A stretch of 64,000 nt of DNA from Rhodoblastus acidophilus (GCF_009720655.1 NZ_WNKS01000016.1:34290-98289), one strand, 5' to 3'; positions 10,954 to 19,768 are shown, counted from the first letter of the stretch. Numbers and translations: made by a program. The notes: generated by a model from the letters alone, not told the origin.

Positions 10954-11094
10954 AAAACATGAACATTGTCTTGACATATTGAGGGTTCTGACGCGTTTCG
11001 CGGTTTTCACTTTTCGCAAAAATGCCGCCGGGAGCAGTCCCGTTTCAGGGCGCGCGCGCCAAGCGGGGGCGCGTCTGCATATCATCTGGAAGGC

Positions 11095-11157
11095 GACGTC
11101 TCGCGGCCCGGCGTGGATGCCCGGGACAAGCCCGGGCATGACGTTCGTGGATAGGCC
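11095..11157. repeat. Alphaproteobacterial dispersed repeat ('MPGLVPGIH' type)
   Basis: The segment contains GGATGCCCGGGACAAGCC followed by CGGGCATGAC. Read on the minus strand it gives MPGLVPGIHAG, a peptide known from a palindromic repeat spread over many alphaproteobacterial genomes. It is intergenic and not a gene. Confidence 0.75.
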
Positions 11158-11164
11158 CGGGCCG

Positions 11165-11350
11165 TCAGGTCACCGCCATTTGCGGAACCACGGTGATCTT
11201 CCAGGAGGCGCCGTCGGCCGATTCCTCAATGGACTGAACAAAACCCTTGACCACGACATCGCCGAAATATTCGTAGATCGCCTCCTGCTCTTCCTGGGCC
11301 TCCTTGCAGCGCGTGACCTGCCGCCCGTCCGAAGTCTCATAAGTCGCCAT
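11165..11350 (-). CDS. Small conserved-looking hypothetical protein
   Basis: From the ATG at 11350 the product is 61 residues (MATYETSDGRQVTRCKEAQE). It is acidic, with no signal peptide or membrane segment and a single Cys. GAGGG lies four bases before this ATG; a GTG at 11359 is a possible alternative. I do not recognise a family. Codon use and the ribosome site look real. It is convergent with the intergenic repeat region and divergent from msrB. Confidence 0.6.
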   Translation of the reverse strand: MATYETSDGRQVTRCKEAQEEQEAIYEYFGDVVVKGFVQSIEESADGASWKITVVPQMAVT

Positions 11351-11483
11351 GGCCCTCACTCCGATGAAGATGGACGCAATTTAAAACAGAGCTCGTTTCG
11401 TCACAATGGCATGATGCGGGAGCGAAACCTCGCTTGCGCGCCGGCCAGGCCGGACCCATCTATGACGAGCAAGGAGACCGCCC

Positions 11484-11885
11484 ATGGCCGACGATTTCAA
11501 GGTGACCCGAACCGACGCCGAATGGCGGGCGATGCTCACGCCGGAGCAATATGACGTGCTGCGCGGCCATGGCACCGAGCGGCCGAGCTCCTGCGCGCTG
11601 AACCACGAGGAACGCGCCGGGACGTTCCATTGCGTCGGCTGCGGCCAGCCGCTGTTCCGGTCGCTGGAAAAATTTGAGAGCGGCACGGGCTGGCCGAGTT
11701 TTAATGACCCGATAGAGGGCGCGGTGGAAACCAGCCGCGACGCCTCCTGGGGTATGGTGCGCACCGAAGTGCATTGCAGCGCCTGCGGCGGCCATCTCGG
11801 CCATGTGTTCGAGGACGGCCCGCCGCCCACCAATCTGCGCTATTGCATCAATGGCGTCGCGCTTGATTTCAAGCCCAGGGATTAG
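11484..11885 (+). CDS. msrB: Peptide-methionine (R)-S-oxide reductase MsrB
   Basis: A 133-residue cytoplasmic MsrB that repairs the R-epimer of methionine sulfoxide in proteins. Two zinc CxxC pairs are visible ([10 protein letters not shown] and [11 protein letters not shown]), as is the catalytic Cys in [19 protein letters not shown] and [18 protein letters not shown] are family signatures. AGGAG precedes the ATG. It is followed by panD with no shared function. Confidence 0.96.
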   Translation: MADDFKVTRTDAEWRAMLTPEQYDVLRGHGTERPSSCALNHEERAGTFHCVGCGQPLFRSLEKFESGTGWPSFNDPIEGAVETSRDASWGMVRTEVHCSACGGHLGHVFEDGPPPTNLRYCINGVALDFKPRD

Positions 11886-11979
11886 CCGAATCGCAAGGCT
11901 GGCGATTTCGCTCAAAAAAAGCTATGGGAACCGCCAAAGCTTCGGGGGCGGCTGGCCTCCAGACTGGCAGGACAGGTCA

Positions 11980-12429
11980 ATGCGCAAGGTTGTCGGCGCC
12001 AAACTTCACGGAATCCACGTGACGGACGCCAATATCGACTATCACGGCTCGATCACGCTCGATCCCGATCATTGCGAGGAGGCGGGAATCCTGCCGCTGG
12101 AGTTCGTCGAGATCTGGAACAAGAATTCCGGCGCGCGGATCTCGACCTATGTGATCCTGGGCGAGCGCGGCTCGCGCTGCTGCATCCTCAACGGCGCGGC
12201 GGCGCGCACCTGCCAGCCAGGCGATAGCCTGATCATCTGCTCATCCATCTATGTGGACGCCGACGAAATTCCGAGTCTCAACCCGAAAGTGCTGGCCTTC
12301 GACCGCGACAACCGCATCATCGACCGGTTGTCCTACAGGGTGGATTTCGACGACCAGGGCCGCTACCGCTTCGCCATCCACGACGAAACCGGCGCGAAAC
12401 AACCCATTCCCCTTAAATCCAAAGTCTGA
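11980..12429 (+). CDS. panD: Aspartate 1-decarboxylase (pyruvoyl enzyme)
   Basis: A 149-residue proenzyme. The self-cleavage site is Gly23-Ser24 in YHGSIT, where Ser becomes the pyruvoyl cofactor. [15 protein letters not shown], the nearby EFVEIWN and [13 protein letters not shown] are typical. PanD makes beta-alanine for pantothenate and CoA. The C-terminus is about 20 residues longer than E. coli PanD. The ATG at 11980 matches family starts; the open frame before it lies inside msrB and is not used. A strong terminator follows. Confidence 0.95.
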   Translation: MRKVVGAKLHGIHVTDANIDYHGSITLDPDHCEEAGILPLEFVEIWNKNSGARISTYVILGERGSRCCILNGAAARTCQPGDSLIICSSIYVDADEIPSLNPKVLAFDRDNRIIDRLSYRVDFDDQGRYRFAIHDETGAKQPIPLKSKV

Positions 12430-12454
12430 TAGACCGCACCGCAAAGACCGGCCT

Positions 12455-12507
12455 GGCCCGTCGCGCGAAAGCAATCGCTTTCGCGCTTTTCCTTTTTGCG
12501 ACGGGCC
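12455..12507 (+). terminator. Nested hairpins between panD and serA
   Basis: The inner hairpin GCGCGAAAGC-AATC-GCTTTCGCGC (12463-12486) is followed by TTTTCCTTTTT, a good intrinsic terminator for panD. It sits inside an outer pair, GGCCCGTCGC (12455-12464) with GCGACGGGCC (12498-12507), which overlaps the inner 5' arm by two bases. The GTG of serA is 22 bases further on. Confidence 0.7.
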
Positions 12508-12528
12508 GCGACGCATCAGGAGAAAAAA

Positions 12529-13773
12529 GTGAACGCACGTCTGTCGCTGTCCAAGGACAAGATCAAAGTCCTGCTGCTCGAAGGCATCCACCAGAGCGCG
12601 GCCGATCTGTTCCACAACGCCGGCTACACCAATGTCACCCGCCTGACCAAGGCGCTCGACGGCGACGCGTTGCGCGAGGCGATGCAGGGCGTGCATATCG
12701 TCGGCATCCGCTCACGGACAAAACTCACGGAACAGGTGTTCGCCGACGCCGACCGCCTGATGACGGTCGGCTGCTTCTCGGTCGGCACCAACCAGGTCAA
12801 ACTGCCGGCGGCTTCCGCGCGCGGAATCCCGGTCTTCAACGCGCCCTTCTCCAACACCCGCTCGGTGGCCGAACTGACCATCGGCGAGATCGCCATGCTG
12901 CTGCGCCGCATCCCCTCGCGCTCGCACGATTGCCACAACGGCGGCTGGGACAAGAGCGCCACCAACAGTTTTGAGGTGCGCGGCAAGACCTTGGGGATCG
13001 TCGGCTACGGCAATATCGGCAGCCAGCTGTCCTATCTGGCGGAAGCCATGGGCATGCGGGTCATCTTCTTCGACATCACCGACAAGCTGCGCCACGGCAA
13101 CACCGAGCCGACCAATACGCTGAACGAGCTGCTCGCCCAGTCCGACGTGGTCAGCCTACACGTGCCGGAAACGCCCTCGACCAAGAACATGATGGGCGCC
13201 GAGCAATTCGCGGCGATGAAGACGGGATCCTACTTCATCAACAACGCGCGCGGCACCTGCGTCGACGTCGACGCGCTCGCTGAGGCGCTGAAGAGCGGCC
13301 ATCTGCTTGGCGCGGCCGTGGACGTGTTCCCCAAGGAGCCCGCGGCCAATGGCGAAAAATTCGTGTCGCCGCTGCAAGGGCTTGAAAACGTCATCATCAC
13401 CCCGCATATCGGCGGCTCGACCGAAGAGGCGCAGGAGCGCATCGGAGCGGAAGTGGCGCGAAAGCTGGTGGATTATTCCGACATCGGCTCGACGGTGGGG
13501 GCGGTGAATTTCCCGCAGGTGCAGCTGCCGCCGCGTCCGAATGGCACGCGCTTCATGCATGTCCACCGCAACGTGCCGGGCGTGCTGCGCAAGCTGAACG
13601 ACGCCTTCTCCAGCCGCGATCTGAACATCGCCTCGGAATTCCTGCAGACCGACGGCGACGTCGGCTATGTGGTGATCGAGGCCGACGGCGCGCTGGAAGT
13701 GGCGGAACAGGTGCTGGAGGACATCCGGGGCATCGAGGGCACGCTGCGCGCGCGCATCATCTACGAGCGCTGA
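12529..13773 (+). CDS. serA: D-3-phosphoglycerate dehydrogenase
   Basis: A 414-residue enzyme of the E. coli SerA type, which oxidises 3-phosphoglycerate to phosphohydroxypyruvate, the first step of serine synthesis. The N-terminus (LSKDKIKVLLLEGIHQSA) matches SerA. The NAD fold has GIVGYGNIGSQL, the catalytic region has NNARGTCVDVDAL and a His in ITPHIGGST, and a C-terminal ACT domain gives serine feedback. The GTG at 12529, with AGGAG seven bases upstream, fits the family start better than 12496. In methylotrophs serine feeds the serine cycle, but that link is inference. Confidence 0.95.
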   Translation: MNARLSLSKDKIKVLLLEGIHQSAADLFHNAGYTNVTRLTKALDGDALREAMQGVHIVGIRSRTKLTEQVFADADRLMTVGCFSVGTNQVKLPAASARGIPVFNAPFSNTRSVAELTIGEIAMLLRRIPSRSHDCHNGGWDKSATNSFEVRGKTLGIVGYGNIGSQLSYLAEAMGMRVIFFDITDKLRHGNTEPTNTLNELLAQSDVVSLHVPETPSTKNMMGAEQFAAMKTGSYFINNARGTCVDVDALAEALKSGHLLGAAVDVFPKEPAANGEKFVSPLQGLENVIITPHIGGSTEEAQERIGAEVARKLVDYSDIGSTVGAVNFPQVQLPPRPNGTRFMHVHRNVPGVLRKLNDAFSSRDLNIASEFLQTDGDVGYVVIEADGALEVAEQVLEDIRGIEGTLRARIIYER

Positions 13774-13779
13774 GACGGC

Positions 13780-13810
13780 TTGGGGGAGGCGCGCCTCCCC
13801 CCGCCCTTTT
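13780..13810 (+). terminator. Intrinsic terminator of serA
   Basis: A perfect 20-bp palindrome, GGGGGAGGCG followed by CGCCTCCCCC (13780-13799), then GCCC and a TTTTT run at 13806-13810. It starts seven bases after the serA stop. Confidence 0.85.
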
Positions 13811-13904
13811 TAAAATGACGTTGGTTATCAGAACAAAAAGTTGCGCGGCGTGCTTGCGGGCGGGCGCAACGCCAATTATGGTCCGCGGCGACTCGCGAGA
13901 GTAG

Positions 13905-13979
13905 TGGGGCGTCGCCAAGTGGTAAGGCAGCGGATTTTGATTCCGCCATCCGTAGGTTCGAATCCTGCCGCCCCAGCCA
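13905..13979 (+). tRNA. tRNA-Gln (anticodon UUG)
   Basis: The acceptor strands TGGGGCG and CGCCCCA pair, and an encoded GCCA 3' end is present. The anticodon stem GCGGA/TCCGC (13930-13934 with 13942-13946) holds the loop TTTTGAT with anticodon TTG at 13937-13939. The T-arm has GGTTCGAATCC. All parts are normal for an alphaproteobacterial tRNA-Gln. It is next to the arsenic locus, so it could be an island insertion site, but I saw no second copy of its 3' end. Confidence 0.97.
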
Positions 13980-14314
13980 GCATTTTTCAGATGGAAACGC
14001 GGCGGCAAAGTCCTTGAAACTCGCGCAGTCTTGCGGAATGCGGGAACAGGGATGGCGACAGTCCTGTGAACAGTGCTTTGTGTCGCTAGCGCGCCACCAA
14101 GCCAGCCTATTGGCCGGTTTGAAACGCACAACAAAATCGACGTCGCTGAGTCGCGAGATCGACTTGCATACGGCTGCATGCGACGCCGTCGAGAACGACC
14201 TCAACAAGCCGGACACCGCCGGCGGACTGTCACTTCGACAAAAACCGGCCCTTCGAGCCTCATGGTGACGTCGGATCAGACGCGCCATAGGGCGAGTCTG
14301 CATCGTCCGCCGCG
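13980..14314. other. 335-bp spacer between tRNA-Gln and arsA
   Basis: No gene, terminator or repeat that I can support. Short frames on both strands lack family features; one runs antisense through the tRNA. It may be remnant DNA at the edge of the arsenic locus. Confidence 0.5.
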
Positions 14315-16084
14315 TCAAGCAGCTTCGACCGCCACGCCGAGCAATTCCTGCAGTCTGACGACGCCGACAGGCTCCTCTTTCAGCAATGGCGCGACTGCGT
14401 AACGCGAGGCGTAACGGGTCGCCACGGCCTCGACCTCGCGCAATTCATTGCGCGCGCGCTGTCGTAGCAAAGGGGATTGCGGTTGCGCCGCCGCCACGCT
14501 GTTGTTGACGATCCAGGCCCAGGGCTCGATTTCCGCCCGGCGGAGGTCGTCTTGCAAACTGGCGGCCTCCAGCACCGGCGTCGTTTCCGCCAATGTGACA
14601 AGCAACACCTTGGTCTGCCTGGGGTCCTGCAATTGCATCATCGGCGTGATGGTGTGGCCGCCCTTGGCGCCGACATGGCGGACGACTTCGCGGTGATAGG
14701 CGCCGGTGGCGTCGAGCAGCAGCAGGGTGTGGCCGGTCGGAGCGGTGTCCATCACCACGAACTTCTGGCCCGCCTCGCGAATAACGCGGGCAAAGGCCTG
14801 AAACACAGCGATTTCCTCGGTGCAGGGCGAGCGCAGATCCTCTTCGAGCAGCGCCCGGCCCTCGGCGTCCAGCGCCGCGCCCTTGGTTTCCATCACCTCG
14901 CGACGATAGCGCTCGATTTCCGCGTGGGGATCGATGCGGCTGACCGTCAGATGTTCGAGAGAGCCGTGCAGCGTTTCCGCGAGATGGGCCGCCGGGTCGG
15001 AGGTGGTGAGATGCACAGGGAAGCCGCGCCGCGCCAGTTCGACGGCGATGGCCGCCGCCAAGGTGGTCTTGCCGACGCCGCCCTTGCCCATCAGCATCAC
15101 CAACCCGTGGCAGTCCGCGGCTATGCCGTCGACCAGGGTGGAAAGGCCGGGCGCATCAAGCGTGATCGGTTCGCCGTCATCGGCGGCGACGGGCGAGGTC
15201 GTCCCGGCCAGCAACTGGCGCAAGGCCGGGATGCCGACAAGATTGAAAGGAAGCAGGGCGATCACATCGCGCGGCAGGTCGGCCAGCTCGCGAGGAATGG
15301 CCGCCAGCGCCGCCTGCTCGCGCTGACAAATGGCGGCGGCCAGCGGGTCCAACGCCGCCTCGGCGCGCGGCAGCAAACCGTTAACGACCAGATATTGCCG
15401 GCCAAGTCCAACCGCCGCCAGCTCCATCTGGGTGCGGGCGACCTCGCGCAAGGTCGATTGCTGGGCGCGCGCGACCAATATGAGGCGGGTGCGGTTTTCG
15501 TCGGCCAGGGCCTCCACCGCCGCCTTGTACTGGGCGCGCTGTTTTTCCAGACCGGCCAGCGGACCGAGACAGGATGCATCGCCCTTGCCTTCCTCAAGAA
15601 AGCCGGTCCAGGCGCCGGGCAATTGCAGCATCCGGATCGTATGCCCGGTCGGGGCGGTGTCGAAAACAATATGGTCGAAACTGGCGGTCAGGCTCGACTC
15701 GACCAGCAGCCCCGTGAATTCGTCGAAGGCGGCGATTTCCGTGGTGCAGCCACCGGAAAGCTGTTCCTCGATGCCTTTGACCACGGCCTCGGGAAGGATC
15801 CCGCGCACGGGGCCGACGATGCGGTCGCGATAGGCCTGCGCCGCAGCCTGCGGGTCGATTTCCAGCGCCGACAGGCGCGGGACGGCGGGAAGGACCGTGA
15901 TACGATTGCCGATCTCAACGCCGAACACCTGGCCGACATTGGAGGCCGGATCGGTGCTGACGAGCAGGACGTTCTTGCCGCCATAGGCGAGCTGGATCGC
16001 GGTCGCGCAGGCGATCGACGTCTTGCCGACGCCGCCCTTGCCTGTGAAGAAAAGGAAGCGCGGCGGCTGTTCGAGAAATTTCAT
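14315..16084 (-). CDS. arsA: Arsenite efflux pump ATPase ArsA
   Basis: A 589-residue cytoplasmic ATPase made of two homologous halves. Each half has a deviant Walker A (GKGGVGKTSIAC near the start; GKGGVGKTTLAA at about residue 333) and the DTAPTGHT signature (FDTAPTGHTIRML and MDTAPTGHTLLLL). Metal-binding Cys residues lie in SGGCTTEIA and SPCTEEIA. ArsA energises arsenite extrusion with a membrane carrier, here probably Acr3, and receives As(III) from ArsD. It is last in the arsC-arsD-arsA unit, 36 bases after arsD. Confidence 0.96.
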   Translation of the reverse strand: MKFLEQPPRFLFFTGKGGVGKTSIACATAIQLAYGGKNVLLVSTDPASNVGQVFGVEIGNRITVLPAVPRLSALEIDPQAAAQAYRDRIVGPVRGILPEAVVKGIEEQLSGGCTTEIAAFDEFTGLLVESSLTASFDHIVFDTAPTGHTIRMLQLPGAWTGFLEEGKGDASCLGPLAGLEKQRAQYKAAVEALADENRTRLILVARAQQSTLREVARTQMELAAVGLGRQYLVVNGLLPRAEAALDPLAAAICQREQAALAAIPRELADLPRDVIALLPFNLVGIPALRQLLAGTTSPVAADDGEPITLDAPGLSTLVDGIAADCHGLVMLMGKGGVGKTTLAAAIAVELARRGFPVHLTTSDPAAHLAETLHGSLEHLTVSRIDPHAEIERYRREVMETKGAALDAEGRALLEEDLRSPCTEEIAVFQAFARVIREAGQKFVVMDTAPTGHTLLLLDATGAYHREVVRHVGAKGGHTITPMMQLQDPRQTKVLLVTLAETTPVLEAASLQDDLRRAEIEPWAWIVNNSVAAAQPQSPLLRQRARNELREVEAVATRYASRYAVAPLLKEEPVGVVRLQELLGVAVEAA

Positions 16085-16120
16085 GACGACCTTTCGGGAG
16101 TTCAGCAGCTCATCTTGCGT

Positions 16121-16477
16121 TCAGCAGCTCTTGCCGCCGCAGCATCCGCCTTGCTTCACTTCGACCGGCGTTTCCGCGACTCCGGTCCAGCGCGCCAGTT
16201 CGGCGCGATTGGGATAGCGGCCAGCCAGCGCGACCTCGCCATCAATGAGGATTAGCGGCAGAGCCTCAGCTCCGGAGCGCTCCAGAAAACCCTTTACGAT
16301 CGCGTTTTCGGCGAAGGCCATCGGCTGCTGGGCCAGATTGAAACGCTCAATCCTGGCGCCGTTCTGCTTCGCCCAGTCCACATCGGCCGAAAAGGCGACG
16401 AGAACCTGATCGACATCGACGCCGCAAACGCCGGTGCTGCAACAGAGAGCGGGGTCAAAAACCTGAATCGTCTTCAC
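16121..16477 (-). CDS. arsD: ArsD arsenite metallochaperone
   Basis: A 118-residue protein with the ArsD signature at the start: Cys12-Cys13 and Cys18 in ALCCSTGVCG, which bind As(III) and pass it to ArsA. A second Cys-rich end, QGGCCGGKSC (Cys112, 113, 118), resembles the extra C-terminal pairs of plasmid ArsD. It starts at GTG; the last bases of the upstream arsC form a GTGA overlap with it, which suggests coupling. Confidence 0.95.
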   Translation of the reverse strand: MKTIQVFDPALCCSTGVCGVDVDQVLVAFSADVDWAKQNGARIERFNLAQQPMAFAENAIVKGFLERSGAEALPLILIDGEVALAGRYPNRAELARWTGVAETPVEVKQGGCCGGKSC

Positions 16478-17004
16478 TTGACGCCTCCTTCGGCCAGATG
16501 GGTGGCGCCTTCGGTTTCGCCGATCTCGCGCAACTTCGTCAATAATGCCAGTTTGTCGAGTTGGTTCAACCGCAAGGCAAGCAGCAGCGCAATGCGGTTC
16601 CTGAGATAACGAAACGTCAGATTGAACGCCCGCTGTTTCTCGATGTCCGCGCCGTCGACGGCGGCGGGGTCTTCAATGCCCCAGTGGGCCGTGAACGGCT
16701 GTCCCGGCCAGATCGGGCAGGCTTCGCCAGCGGCGTTGTCGCAAACCGTGAAGACAAAATCCAAATGTGGAGAGCCGGGAGATGCGAACTCCTGCCAATT
16801 CTTGGACCGCAAACCATCGTCCGGATAGCCATAGGCGGCAAGGGTTTTGAAAGCGTAGGGGTTGACCTCGCCCTTGGGCTGACTTCCCGCCGAAAAGGCG
16901 TTGAACCGGCCTGCGCCGTCCTTGCGGAGGATGCTTTCCGCCAGGATGGATCGGGCGCTGTTTCCCGTGCACAGGAACAAGACATTGTAGATGCGGTCGG
17001 ACAT
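16474..17004 (-). CDS. arsC: Arsenate reductase, low-molecular-weight phosphatase type
   Basis: A 176-residue protein with the P-loop LFLCTGNSARSILAE (CX5R) and DFVFTVCDNAAGEACPIWPG (the redox Cys pair region) of thioredoxin-coupled ArsC. It reduces arsenate to arsenite. The chosen ATG at 17004 (MSDRIYNVLFLC) is the family start; the frame is open 15 codons further. It heads the second ars unit and is preceded by an operator-like AT-rich element. A second, unrelated ArsC follows acr3, so two reductase types coexist. Confidence 0.93.
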   Translation of the reverse strand: MSDRIYNVLFLCTGNSARSILAESILRKDGAGRFNAFSAGSQPKGEVNPYAFKTLAAYGYPDDGLRSKNWQEFASPGSPHLDFVFTVCDNAAGEACPIWPGQPFTAHWGIEDPAAVDGADIEKQRAFNLTFRYLRNRIALLLALRLNQLDKLALLTKLREIGETEGATHLAEGGVK

Positions 17005-17130
17005 GACGTGAGCCCTCTTGGACAGCAGCGATGGAATGCCTTCGGACATTGACGCAAAAACCTCGCGACGATGCGCGATCGAATGGATGGCTGGAAGCTG
17101 AGCGCCGGGGTGTTGTTGTCCCGACGCGGA

Positions 17131-17170
17131 ATCTTAATCTAATCCATTAATCCAGAATATCAGATATTAA
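17131..17170. promoter_or_regulatory. ArsR-type operator/promoter of arsC-arsD-arsA
   Basis: An AT-rich element containing ATTAATCC and the perfect inverted repeat AATATC-A-GATATT (17156-17168). The same ATTAATCC word (on the opposite strand) and a similar dyad lie upstream of arsR at 19157-19182. This suggests that the same ArsR controls both units. Confidence 0.6.
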
Positions 17171-17218
17171 GAGCACGGCAAGGAGGTTTTCGAAGAGAAG
17201 ACTTCCAGACCCAGAGCC

Positions 17219-17653
17219 TCAGCCGACGCGCTTGCCCTCGGCATCGATCAGCAACTGGCCGTCTTCCTTGGCCAGCGGTCCCGGCGGCAGGCGATCGAGC
17301 AGGTCGAGCACAAGCTCGCTCGGGCGGCACAGGCGCACGCCCTTCGCCGTGCAGACGATGGGCCGGTTGACGAGGACGGGATGAGCGACCATCGCGTCGA
17401 GCAGCGCGTCATTGGTGACGGCGGGATCGAGCAGCCCAAGCTGTTCCGCCGGCGATTTCGATGTCCGCAGCGCCGCGCGCGGGGTCAGGCCGGCGCTCGC
17501 GAACAGGCCTTCGAGCTGTGGCCGGGTCCAGCCAACTTTCAGATATTCGATCACCGTCGGGCGGTAGCCGGCGGCTTCGATGATGGCGAGGACGTTGCGC
17601 GATGTGCCGCAATCCGGATTGTGGTGGATCACCACCTGCATGTCCTCAGCCAA
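17219..17653 (-). CDS. arsC: Arsenate reductase, glutaredoxin type (ArsC/Spx family)
   Basis: A 144-residue protein with the catalytic Cys in HHNPDCGTSRN and the arginines of IVCTAKGVRLCRPSE, as in plasmid R773 ArsC. It uses glutathione/glutaredoxin to reduce arsenate. A TTG at 17653, with AAGGAG seven bases before it, overlaps the end of acr3 by 8 bases; an ATG at 17641 is the alternative start. It closes the arsR-acr3-arsC unit. Confidence 0.93.
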   Translation of the reverse strand: MAEDMQVVIHHNPDCGTSRNVLAIIEAAGYRPTVIEYLKVGWTRPQLEGLFASAGLTPRAALRTSKSPAEQLGLLDPAVTNDALLDAMVAHPVLVNRPIVCTAKGVRLCRPSELVLDLLDRLPPGPLAKEDGQLLIDAEGKRVG

Positions 17654-18791
17654 TGGCTTTCTCCTTGAGATTTTCGGCGGCGACGCGACGCACGGCGGAG
17701 CCGGACTCGTACCAGCCGCGCGTCCGGTTGACGATGGCCACGACCGACAGCATCACCGGCACTTCGATCAGCACGCCGACGACCGTGGCCAAAGCCGCGC
17801 CGGAGTGGAAGCCGAACAGGCTGATGGCGGCGGCGACGGCCAGTTCGAAAAAATTGCTGGCGCCGATCAGGGCGGACGGCCCTGCGACGCAATGGGCTTC
17901 GCCGCTCGCCCGATTGAGCAGATAGGCCAGCCCGGCGTTGAAATAGACCTGGATCAGGATCGGCACGGCGAGCAGAACGATGATCAGGGGCTGCGCCAGA
18001 ATCTGTTCGCCCTGGAAACCAAATAGCAGAACCAGCGTCGCCAGCAGGGCGACGAGCGACGAAGGCTGAAGCGTGTTCAGCAAATTCGTCAGCGCCGCCT
18101 CGCCGCCGTTGGCGATCAGGCTTTTGCGAACGACCTGCGCGATGATCACCGGCGCGACGATGTAGAGCGCGACCGAGAGCAGCAGCGTCTCCCAGGGAAC
18201 CGTGATCGACGACAGTCCGAGCAGCAGGCCGACAATGGGCGCGAAGGCGACGACCATGATGACGTCGTTGAGCGCAACCTGGCTCAAGGTGAAATGGGGT
18301 TCGCCCTTGCACAGGTTGCTCCAGACGAACACCATGGCCGTGCAGGGCGCGGCCGCCAACAGGATCAGCCCGGCGATATAGCTGTCGATCTGGTCTGCCG
18401 GCAGATAGGTCCTGAACAGGCCGCCGACGAACAGCCAGCCGAGCAAGGCCATCGAAAAAGGTTTGACCGCCCAATTGATGAACAAGGTCACGCCAATTCC
18501 GCGCCAATGCGCCGCGACCTGCGACAGCGCCGAAAAATCGATCTTGACCAGCATGGGGATGATCATCAGCCAGATCAGCCCCGCCACGGGAAGGTTGACC
18601 TTGGCGACCTCGGCGGCGCCGATGATTTGGAACACGCCGGGGAGGAAATGACCGAGGGCGATGCCCACGACAATGCAGAGCAAGACCCAGAGGGTCAGAT
18701 AGCGTTCGAATTTCGACATGGATTTGGTCGCCTGCTGTTGCATGTGAATGTCGGCGGGGTGCGGTCCGGCGAAAGCCGGCCGCACGATCAT
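17646..18791 (-). CDS. acr3: Arsenite permease Acr3
   Basis: An integral membrane carrier of the ACR3 (BART) family with about ten helices. LTLWVLLCIVVGIALGHFLP opens the first helix. The conserved Cys is in AAPCTAMVFVWSNLCKGEP and the conserved Glu in GFQGEQILAQP. It exports As(III). The ATG at 18791 overlaps the arsR stop as ATGA and gives 381 residues; starts at 18743 or 18719 would drop a leader that has no family match. Confidence 0.95.
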   Translation of the reverse strand: MIVRPAFAGPHPADIHMQQQATKSMSKFERYLTLWVLLCIVVGIALGHFLPGVFQIIGAAEVAKVNLPVAGLIWLMIIPMLVKIDFSALSQVAAHWRGIGVTLFINWAVKPFSMALLGWLFVGGLFRTYLPADQIDSYIAGLILLAAAPCTAMVFVWSNLCKGEPHFTLSQVALNDVIMVVAFAPIVGLLLGLSSITVPWETLLLSVALYIVAPVIIAQVVRKSLIANGGEAALTNLLNTLQPSSLVALLATLVLLFGFQGEQILAQPLIIVLLAVPILIQVYFNAGLAYLLNRASGEAHCVAGPSALIGASNFFELAVAAAISLFGFHSGAALATVVGVLIEVPVMLSVVAIVNRTRGWYESGSAVRRVAAENLKEKAIG

Positions 18792-19156
18792 TGATGATCG
18801 GGAGCGTCCTCATGAGCGCCGGGCGGACAACAGGGCATGAGATCCGCCAGAACCGGCGCGCAAACGTCCGGGCGACCGCCGCAACAATCCTTCAGCAGGA
18901 ACAGCACGACCTCCCGAAACAAGGCGAGATCGGCGCGATAGACAATGGAGCGGCTTTGCCGCTCGCCGCCGACCAGCCCGGCATTGGCCAGGATCGACAG
19001 ATGCGCCGACATGGTGTTCTGCGGCACGCCAATCAGACGCGCCAGCTCGCCGGCGGGAACGCCTTCGGGTTCACGTGCGACGAGGAGCCGAAACGTTCGC
19101 AGACGCGTCGCCTGCGATAAGGCCGCAAGCGCGGCGAGAGCGGATGTTTCCTTCAT
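18788..19156 (-). CDS. arsR: ArsR arsenic-responsive repressor (C-terminal Cys type)
   Basis: A 122-residue winged-helix repressor (GVPQNTMSAHLSILANAGLV as recognition region). Its cysteines are at the C-terminus: Cys91-Cys92, Cys99 and Cys109-Cys110 in KDCCGGRPDVC and LMPCCPPG. This arrangement resembles Acidithiobacillus-type ArsR, not the R773 type with Cys in the DNA-binding helix. It heads the arsenic locus and probably represses its own promoter at 19157-19182 and that of the second unit. Confidence 0.93.
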   Translation of the reverse strand: MKETSALAALAALSQATRLRTFRLLVAREPEGVPAGELARLIGVPQNTMSAHLSILANAGLVGGERQSRSIVYRADLALFREVVLFLLKDCCGGRPDVCAPVLADLMPCCPPGAHEDAPDHQ

Positions 19157-19182
19157 ATATCCAGATTATCGGATTAATTTTG
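19157..19182. promoter_or_regulatory. ArsR-type operator upstream of arsR
   Basis: The segment ATATCCAGATTATCGGATTAAT lies just before the arsR start (given here as ATATCCAGATT and ATCGGATTAAT). On the reverse strand it reads ATTAATCC, then GATAATCTGGATAT, close to the element before arsC-arsD-arsA. Confidence 0.55.
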
Positions 19183-19299
19183 CCGGCGCAAGACGATGGC
19201 GCCAAACCTCGTCTCGGAGGGAGCGCAACCGGCTCCGATGACCCGACCTATGGGGTAGGCTTTCAAATTCCTGGATCGGCGTCGGCTTGCCAGAGCGCG

Positions 19300-19768
19300 T
19301 TGACATTCGGGATTGGGACTTTTCAATTTTGGCGGGCTGGACTTCTGTCCGCGGGAACCTTTTATTCCCTCGGCGTTCTCGGATTTCCATTCTTCCTTGC
19401 CGGTGGGGCGGTTCAACGGCCTCCTTATGTCTACCATCCCGTCGCCGGCGGCATTCTCCTGTTTTCGGGCGCGACGGGGACGAGCGGCGGCGTCTTCTTG
19501 TCGCCCATCATCGTTTCGATGACTGGGTCGGCACGCGTCGCATGGCGGCGGTCACCGCCGCCTATAATTTGTTGAACGCCATTGCGGCCTTGATCGGCGC
19601 TTCTCGAAGCTTCGATGCCGCGCCGACCTCATTGCCGGTATGGCTTGTCTCAGTTTCCGCGGGAGGCGCGATCGTCGCCTAATTCGGCAGTCGCCATCTT
19701 CCGGAACCCGTCATGCGCTCCATCGTCGCGTTCATTTTGTTCGCCGCTGGTGGAAATCTGCTGCTGAT
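19300..19768 (+). pseudogene. Decayed TauE/SafE (TSUP) family permease, C-terminal part
   Basis: Three pieces line up with the C-terminal half of sulfite exporter TauE/SafE permeases. They are FWRAGLLSAGTFYSLGVLG to GGVFLSPIIV in one frame; then, after a shift near 19540, MAAVTAAYNLLNAIAALIGA and LPVWLVSVSAGG in a second frame. This frame runs into TAA at 19680-19682 and continues FGSRHLPEPVMRSIVAF and AAGGNLLL. The N-terminal half is missing. The 129-bp repeat begins exactly where the last codons end. Confidence 0.75.

Larger units (their letters stand above)
10577..11164. other. 588-bp intergenic region with repeat and possible parS
   Basis: I see no convincing gene here. The first part is relatively AT-rich with nested CGCGAAAA/TTTTCGCG and similar inverted words (about 10770-10806). 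Then come the parS-like site at 10938 and an alphaproteobacterial dispersed repeat near 11095. Short open frames have no family features. Confidence 0.6.

Noticed and set aside
13905..14314. att site duplication of the tRNA-Gln 3' end
   Set aside because: I could not find a second copy of the tRNA 3' segment near the far end of the arsenic locus, and no integrase is present.
13757..14318. Minus-strand open frames across the serA end, tRNA-Gln and spacer
   Set aside because: They read antisense through a tRNA (giving the well-known spurious WGGRIRTYG-type peptide) and have no domain or ribosome site.
14477..16255. Long plus-strand open frame (592 codons) opposite arsA
   Set aside because: It is an antisense shadow of a GC-rich gene: Gly/Arg/Gln-rich, no known domain, while the minus strand encodes a complete ArsA.
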